Translations under genes and position numbers: made by a program
Assembly (NCBI GenBank): GCA_947485425.1
Contig: CANKSK010000011.1
Location: forward strand, 1-11,808
Length of the DNA: 11,808 bases
From: Bacteroidota bacterium
GTDB lineage: Bacteria > Bacteroidota > Bacteroidia > AKYH767-A > CANKSK01
Reading direction: 5' to 3'
Shown: positions 7,641 through 11,808 of the stretch, in pieces
Layout of the letters: the number at the start of each line of letters is the position of its first letter
Numbering within the stretch: position 1 is the first letter of the stretch
Notes under the pieces: generated by a model
Database searches by the model: none
What the model was told of the DNA's origin: nothing
What the model saw: the letters and a program-made list of their open reading frames with translations, nothing else

Positions 7641-8642
7641 TTATTGTTGAACAGAATAATCTCCAATACTTAATTCTTTTTTCTGTCCATGATATTGGGC
7701 AAAATTGCTCACCATTGAATTATCAATCACTGCATTTTTAATGGTGGCATGAGATTGAACAATGCTATTTGAAATTACTGCGTTTTCGATTTTGGAATGG
7801 CTTCCTATGGAGACATGAGGGCCAATTACGGAATTAATCAATTCAACACCAGGACCGATGTAGCAAGGGGGAATAACAACGGAATTTCTGTTGAGGTGTG
7901 AAGGATCTATCAAAGATTCATTTTGTTTTCGAATAAGAATTCTTTGATTGGTATTGACGGTGGCATCTTTATTTCCACAGTCGAGCCATTCGGATACTTT
8001 TCCAGGCACAAATCGAGCTCCTTTTGATTTCATGTTTTCCAGGGCATTGGTGAGTTGATATTCACCTTTTTCCATGATATTTTTATCAATCAAATACTGC
8101 AATTCTTCACGCAGATTGTTTCCATCTTTAAAATAGTAAATACCAATGATGGCTAAATCGGACACAAAGTGTTTGGGTTTTTCAACAAAATCAGTAATCA
8201 CATTGTTTTCATCCACATTTACAACGCCAAAAGCACTGGGGTCTTCAATTTTTTTCACCCAAATGACGCCATCATGCGAATGGTCCATAGTAAAATCGGG
8301 GCTGAATAAGGTATCAGCAAAAGCGACCACCACTTTTCCGTTCAGTACTTCCTGAGCGCAAAGAATGGCGTGAGCGGTGCCCAGTGCTTCATGTTGGTAA
8401 TAAATAGATCCTTTGGCACCAATGGCAGAGGCAATATCCATTAATGTTTGTTCCGTTTCTTTTCCAAAATCGCCAATGACAAATGCCACTTCTTCGACTT
8501 GTTCACCACAAACCTTTTTGATATCTTCAACAAGCAATTGAACAATGGGTTTTCCGGCAATAGGAAGAAGAGGCTTAGGAACCGTAAGGGTATGGGGTCT
8601 CATTCTTTTTCCCATTCCTGCCATAGGTACAATAATTTTCAT
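7641..8642 (-). CDS. Sugar-phosphate nucleotidyltransferase with left-handed beta-helix C-terminus
   Basis: This is a predicted NDP-sugar pyrophosphorylase (sugar 1-phosphate + NTP to NDP-sugar + pyrophosphate), 333 residues, cytoplasmic. The N-terminal Rossmann-like domain has the NTP-binding loop PMAGMGKRMRPHT (6-18) and PKPLLP (22-27). It also has EALGTAHAI (85-93), the metal-binding Asp in AFADTLF (D110), the EKP motif (154-156), GIYYF (167-171) and EWLDCGN (218-224). From about 250 to the end hexapeptide-type repeats (IPPCYIGPGVEL, SVIGPHVSIG, SKIENAVI, ATIKNAVI) form a left-handed beta-helix, as in GlmU and some RmlA-like or mannose-1-phosphate enzymes. The sugar and the nucleotide cannot be told from sequence; the fold would also suit a bifunctional enzyme, but no clear acetyltransferase signature is visible. 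It is spaced 54 bases from dut and 3 bases from the TPR gene. Confidence 0.88.
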   Translation of the reverse strand: MKIIVPMAGMGKRMRPHTLTVPKPLLPIAGKPIVQLLVEDIKKVCGEQVEEVAFVIGDFGKETEQTLMDIASAIGAKGSIYYQHEALGTAHAILCAQEVLNGKVVVAFADTLFSPDFTMDHSHDGVIWVKKIEDPSAFGVVNVDENNVITDFVEKPKHFVSDLAIIGIYYFKDGNNLREELQYLIDKNIMEKGEYQLTNALENMKSKGARFVPGKVSEWLDCGNKDATVNTNQRILIRKQNESLIDPSHLNRNSVVIPPCYIGPGVELINSVIGPHVSIGSHSKIENAVISNSIVQSHATIKNAVIDNSMVSNFAQYHGQKKELSIGDYSVQQ

Positions 8643-8696
8643 ATTTTATAAATTTGTATATCTGAAACTATTATTTATTTAATTTATTGTGAGGTG

Positions 8697-9131
8697 CTAT
8701 TTCATTCCGGTATGACCAAATCCGCCCGCACCTCTATTGGAATCGGGTAATTCTTCGACCGAAATCCATTCTACATGAGAATGAGGGGCCACAACCATTT
8801 GTGCAATTCTTTCACCATTTGAAATGGTGTGGTTTTCAGCAGAAAGATTAATGAGTAAAACCTTTATTTCTCCTCTGTAGTCGGCATCAATTGTACCGGG
8901 TGAATTCAGCACGGCAATTCCATTTTTAAAAGCCATTCCGCTTCGGGTACGAATTTGCGCTTCAAAACCAATAGGAAGTTCGATATAAATACCTGTAGAA
9001 ATTAAAACCCGCTGAAAAGGGGCCATTTCAATAGACTCAGAAATAAAAGCCCTAAGATCCATTCCTGCTGAACCTTCTGTTGCATAGGATGGAAGATCAT
9101 GGGTAGAGCGATTAATGATACGTACTTTCAT
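8697..9131 (-). CDS. dut: dUTP diphosphatase (dUTPase)
   Basis: Dut hydrolyses dUTP to dUMP and pyrophosphate, which keeps uracil out of DNA and supplies dUMP for thymidylate synthesis. The 144-residue protein is the trimeric type. All five motifs are present: motif 1 AGMDLRA (22-28), motif 2 RSGMAFKNG (63-71), motif 3 [10 protein letters not shown] (79-88) with the catalytic D84 region, motif 4 GERIAQMV (106-113) and motif 5 [10 protein letters not shown] (133-142). The ATG (9129-9131) follows an A-rich leader; a 12-codon open frame ends over this ATG (see the separate entry). The gene lies between the flippase and the nucleotidyltransferase on the same strand, probably in the same operon. 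Assignment is very secure. Confidence 0.97.
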   Translation of the reverse strand: MKVRIINRSTHDLPSYATEGSAGMDLRAFISESIEMAPFQRVLISTGIYIELPIGFEAQIRTRSGMAFKNGIAVLNSPGTIDADYRGEIKVLLINLSAENHTISNGERIAQMVVAPHSHVEWISVEELPDSNRGAGGFGHTGMK

Positions 9132-9166
9132 GTTTTTTTAAGGTCCGGGTTTATATGCCATTTCAT
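9128..9166 (-). other. Possible 12-codon leader ORF overlapping the dut start
   Basis: In the 60-base gap between the flippase and dut, the minus strand has ATG (plus 9164-9166), 11 further codons (product [12 protein letters not shown]) and a TGA that overlaps the dut ATG in an ATGA. A purine-rich GAAGGATTAAGG lies just before its ATG. The arrangement would couple dut translation to a short leader peptide, but an ORF this short can arise by chance. Confidence 0.2.
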
Positions 9167-9191
9167 CCTTAATCCTTCGACTAAAAGGGCC

Positions 9192-10685
9192 TCAAGGTAG
9201 TATTTTTTTTGGTTTTTCGAAAATGTATACAATGAGTGGAAATATCAACAAAATAATGGTATTCCCAATCATCTGCAAAGTCAAATTGCTTGTAAAATGG
9301 GAATACATTTGGCTTAGGAGATACAAACAAATGGAGAGCAGGAAGTATGCAGAAAGAGAGGAAACCGGATATGCAATGGGGTAATAAACCGCTCCCAAAA
9401 AATAAGAAGCCAACATCATCGCGGCATAGCAAATAAGAGTAGCCCATGCCGATCCCATAAACCCATAGGAAGGAATCAGTGCCACATTTAAAACAATGGT
9501 AATGGCAGCACCTCCCAAAGCAATCAAAGCACCGATGCCGGTTTTATTGGAGATTTTATACCAAATGGAAAGGTTGTAATAAACCCCTAAGCATAGATTG
9601 GCCAAAAGAAGCAAGGGAACCACTTTCAATCCTTGATGAAATGCAGAGCCTTCTTTTCCAACAAAATATTTAAAAACATCCATATAAACCATGACAAACA
9701 AAAAAATAAAGGAACATACCATGACAAAATATTTCATCGTTAGCGCATACATTTCTTTTGAGTCTTTATGTTGGGACTGAGAGAAAAAATAGGGCTCAGC
9801 AGCCATTCGGAAGGCCTGCACAAAGAGGGTCATGATTAAAGACAATTTATAACAGGCGCCATAAATACCCACTTGAATCATTGCCTTTTCCGGAGACAAA
9901 GGCAGATAAAATTTAAGTAAAATACGGTCCATTGTTTCATTCACCATACCTGCAAAACCCACAATAAGCATAGGCATTCCATACTTCATCATTTCTTTCC
10001 ATAAAGCCAAATCAAATTGCCATTTTATTTTTAGGATGATGGGTAACAAAAGCAGAATACTGATTGCACTGCTCATGAGATTGGCAATAAAAATATATCC
10101 TATTCCAACAGAAGGATTGTATACCGCATGCACAAAAGGCTGCCAAAAGGATAAATACTCATGAGACAATATATAGGGACATCCAACAATAAAGAACAGC
10201 GTAAGAAGAATATTGCAGGCGATATTTATCAGTTTAATACCGGCAAAAAGAAGAGGCTTGTTCCGCGCCCTTAACTCGGCAAAGGGGATAATTGAAATGG
10301 CATCCAAGCCAAGAATAATGGCAAACCAAGATATATATTCAGGATGATTTTTATAATGAATGCTTTCTGAAATAAAAGGGGAAAAAAAGATAAAAAGCCC
10401 ACTCAGTAAAACGGAGGATAAAATCAAGGATAGCAGGGAAGTATTAAAAACTTTTTTCGTGTCTTGAACGGTGGTAAAAAATCGAAAGTAGGTCGTTTCC
10501 ATTCCATAGGTAAAAAGAATGATAAAGAAGGAAACATAGGCATAAAATTCAGTATTCACACCAAATTCTCCGGGGTTAAAAACCCTTACCAAAAGGGGCG
10601 TAAGAATATAGTTAAGCAAGCGTCCGATGATGCTGCTTAAGCCATAAATGGCGGTCTGTCCTGCTAATTTTTTAATATGACTCAA
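9192..10685 (-). CDS. Polysaccharide/oligosaccharide flippase (Wzx/MATE-like)
   Basis: This is a polytopic inner-membrane protein of 497 residues in the MOP (Wzx/MurJ/MATE) superfamily, predicted to move lipid-linked saccharides across the inner membrane. The N-terminus LAGQTAIYGLSSIIGRLLNY (7-26) is typical of Bacteroidota polysaccharide biosynthesis proteins. About 12-14 hydrophobic helices follow. An internal RMAAEPYFFSQ motif falls near the middle, and the C-terminal half (from about 360) resembles the polysaccharide biosynthesis C-terminal domain, with PSYGFMGSAWATLICYAAM. The start is a TTG at 10683-10685: the conserved N-terminus begins there and no in-frame ATG lies close by on either side. 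The tail ends in basic residues (EKPKKILP). No glycosyltransferase or polymerase genes are next to it, so the saccharide is unknown. It is 74 bases downstream of the acylphosphatase gene, with a hairpin in between. Confidence 0.88.
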   Translation of the reverse strand: MSHIKKLAGQTAIYGLSSIIGRLLNYILTPLLVRVFNPGEFGVNTEFYAYVSFFIILFTYGMETTYFRFFTTVQDTKKVFNTSLLSLILSSVLLSGLFIFFSPFISESIHYKNHPEYISWFAIILGLDAISIIPFAELRARNKPLLFAGIKLINIACNILLTLFFIVGCPYILSHEYLSFWQPFVHAVYNPSVGIGYIFIANLMSSAISILLLLPIILKIKWQFDLALWKEMMKYGMPMLIVGFAGMVNETMDRILLKFYLPLSPEKAMIQVGIYGACYKLSLIMTLFVQAFRMAAEPYFFSQSQHKDSKEMYALTMKYFVMVCSFIFLFVMVYMDVFKYFVGKEGSAFHQGLKVVPLLLLANLCLGVYYNLSIWYKISNKTGIGALIALGGAAITIVLNVALIPSYGFMGSAWATLICYAAMMLASYFLGAVYYPIAYPVSSLSAYFLLSICLYLLSQMYSHFTSNLTLQMIGNTIILLIFPLIVYIFEKPKKILP

Positions 10686-10710
10686 AATGAACTTGAAATT
10701 GGAGATAAAT

Positions 10711-10734
10711 TCTGGCGACAGTATAAGTCGCAGA
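10711..10734 (-). repeat. Inverted repeat / RNA hairpin ahead of the flippase
   Basis: Plus-strand TCTGGCGAC (10711-10719) and GTCGCAGA (10727-10734) are complementary, with a single bulged base and a 7-base loop. This gives an eight-pair GC-containing stem inside an otherwise AT-rich 74-base gap between acylphosphatase and the flippase. No T-run follows on the minus strand, so it is not a standard terminator. It may act as an attenuator, an mRNA stability or processing hairpin, or a protein-binding palindrome that sets flippase expression. The function is inferred only from position. Confidence 0.5.
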
Positions 10735-10759
10735 TCTATTTGAGAGGTGAAATTAGAAC

Positions 10760-11032
10760 TTATTTTTTGATAACAAAATGGACATGATTTTGGATAGATG
10801 CTTGTTTACTCATCACTTTGGAAACGTTGGCCCCTGAAGGCCCTATATGACACCAATCCACAAATATTTTTAATTGATCTTCGCTTCCTTCAGCTTCGAT
10901 ATACACACTTCCATCATTTTCATTTTTCACAAATCCTGCGATCCCTAATTCAATAGCCTTTTCCTGTGTAGATTTTCTGAACCACACCCCCTGAACAAGG
11001 CCAAATACTTGAATGGAAAGCGCCTTTTTCAT
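10760..11032 (-). CDS. Acylphosphatase
   Basis: Acylphosphatase hydrolyses the carboxyl-phosphate bond of acyl phosphates such as acetyl phosphate or 1,3-bisphosphoglycerate; its physiological role in bacteria is poorly defined. From the ATG at 11030-11032 the protein has 90 residues, the normal length. The phosphate-binding loop VQGVWFRKSTQEKA carries the catalytic Arg (R19), and GFVKNENDGSV carries the catalytic Asn (N37). W replaces the second Gly of the usual VQGVGFR, a common variant. A longer frame starting at 11098 would overlap the preceding gene by 65 bases and add a non-family N-terminus, so I reject it. The chosen ATG falls one base after the enoyl-CoA hydratase stop (TAA-C-ATG), a clear sign of co-translation. 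Confidence 0.93.
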   Translation of the reverse strand: MKKALSIQVFGLVQGVWFRKSTQEKAIELGIAGFVKNENDGSVYIEAEGSEDQLKIFVDWCHIGPSGANVSKVMSKQASIQNHVHFVIKK

Positions 11033-11033
11033 G

Positions 11034-11808
11034 TTATTTTTTTTTGAAAACAGGATTTCTTTTTTCAATAAAGGCAGAGGCACCTTCTTTAAAATCATCG
11101 GTTAAAAAGCAGGTGCCAAACTCAGAAATTTCAGTAGCGAAACCATCAACACCATGCGCATAATGGGCATTTACACTTTTGATAACACTACCTATTGCAA
11201 GCGGAGATTGCGCATATATTTTATCCAGCAACTGCAGACAAGCATTGATTAAATCGGGCTGTTCTACAATCTGATTAATTAAGCCCAACCGAAAGGCTTC
11301 ATCAGCAAGAATCATTTCACCTGTTAACATGAGCTTTAAGGCATTGGTCTTTCCAACAAGAATTGTCAATCTTTGGGTTCCACCATAGCCGGGAATCAGG
11401 CCTAATTTCACTTCAGGTTGTCCAAATCGAGCATTGGAACTCGCAATCCGAAGATGGCATGCCATTGCCAATTCGCAACCACCACCAAGGGCAAAGCCAT
11501 TGATAGCTGCAACAACAGGCTTGGGGCTATTTTCAATTTTGGAAAAAACCTCATGACCGTGGGTACTCAATTTTTTTCCTTCCTCCAAACTGAGGCCAAT
11601 AAATTCAGAAATATCCGCCCCGGCAACAAATGATTTGGCACCAGCACCGGTAATCATAATACCGTAAATATCCGCATTGGCGAGAGCATAATCCATTGCC
11701 AGGCCGATTTCACGAACGGTATGAAAGGTCAAAGCGTTCAGCTTATCAGGCCTATTAATGGTAATAAGGAGTGTATTGCCCTCAACAGACAACAAAAGAT
11801 TTTCGAAA
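11034..11808 (-). CDS. Enoyl-CoA hydratase/isomerase (crotonase; 5' end missing)
   Basis: This crotonase-superfamily enzyme probably hydrates trans-2-enoyl-CoA to 3-hydroxyacyl-CoA in fatty-acid or related degradation. Numbering is from the TTG at 11793-11795. The N-terminal INRPDKLNAL (13-22), the oxyanion-hole segments SFVAGADISEF (55-65) and INGFALGGGCELAM (98-111), and QPEVKLGLIPGYGGTQRL (126-143) are all present. The two crotonase catalytic glutamates are kept (E108 in GGGCELA, E128 in QPEVKLG), which favours true hydratase activity over the single-Glu isomerases or thioesterases. The reading frame stays open past that TTG to the window edge as F-E-N-L, matching the usual (M)xYENLLL start, so the real start codon lies just beyond base 11808 and only a few residues are missing. 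The C-terminus EKRNPVFKKK is typical of the family. The substrate is not determinable. Confidence 0.94.
   Translation of the reverse strand, partial: FENLLLSVEGNTLLITINRPDKLNALTFHTVREIGLAMDYALANADIYGIMITGAGAKSFVAGADISEFIGLSLEEGKKLSTHGHEVFSKIENSPKPVVAAINGFALGGGCELAMACHLRIASSNARFGQPEVKLGLIPGYGGTQRLTILVGKTNALKLMLTGEMILADEAFRLGLINQIVEQPDLINACLQLLDKIYAQSPLAIGSVIKSVNAHYAHGVDGFATEISEFGTCFLTDDFKEGASAFIEKRNPVFKKK

Noticed and set aside
8643..8696. Possible promoter (minus-strand TAGTTTCA) before the nucleotidyltransferase
   Set aside because: It deviates from TAnnTTTG at the important last positions and no TTG lies at the right distance; co-transcription with dut is simpler.
9181..9447. Minus-strand 88-codon frame inside the flippase gene
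   Set aside because: It lies in another frame of a well-supported membrane protein gene and its product resembles no protein family that I recognise.
11033..11098. Longer acylphosphatase start adding 22 residues
   Set aside because: The extension overlaps the enoyl-CoA hydratase 3' end and encodes a sequence without family similarity; the internal ATG one base after the upstream stop gives the normal 90-residue length.
11793..11795. TTG as the enoyl-CoA hydratase start
   Set aside because: The frame stays open to the window edge and the residues (F-E-N-L-L-L) fit the usual crotonase N-terminus, so the start is probably just outside.

Overview
The window looks like chromosomal DNA of a member of the Bacteroidota. 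The evidence is a PorV-type type IX secretion gene, a DUF4292 lipoprotein gene beside an EnvC-like gene, a near-consensus Bacteroidota -7 promoter element (TAnnTTTG), A-rich translation leaders without clear Shine-Dalgarno sequences, and AT-rich, tightly packed genes. The MEP isoprenoid route is represented by ispF. Genus and species cannot be told from this sequence.

Layout: bases 2-1659 carry two plus-strand genes, the 3' part of porV followed by ispF, which overlap by four bases. ispF meets the minus-strand block head-on with a 7-base gap. Every other gene is on the minus strand. In transcription order (right to left) they are: an enoyl-CoA hydratase/isomerase cut by the window end, acylphosphatase, a Wzx/MATE-type flippase, dut, a sugar-phosphate nucleotidyltransferase, a long TPR lipoprotein, a DUF4292 lipoprotein, an EnvC-like degenerate LytM protein, tatA and an MltD-like LysM transglycosylase.

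How the genes fit together: several minus-strand junctions are extremely tight (1-base gap, 3-base gap, 8-base overlap), which suggests one or more operons. tatA has its own recognisable promoter inside the 3' end of the envC-like gene. The second half of the block is a cell-envelope module: two predicted outer-membrane lipoproteins, a coiled-coil EnvC-like amidase activator, a Tat translocase subunit and a lytic transglycosylase. The upstream half supplies a flippase and a nucleotide-sugar enzyme, with dut, acylphosphatase and a crotonase as metabolic passengers.

No stretch over 300 bases lacks a gene. The longest gap (3272/3296-3484) holds a possible tatA terminator and a small hairpin. I saw no tRNA, rRNA, CRISPR array, insertion sequence, phage or toxin-antitoxin gene. 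This is an ordinary, probably well-conserved core region; the most interesting part is the poorly characterised envelope cluster at 3485-7637.
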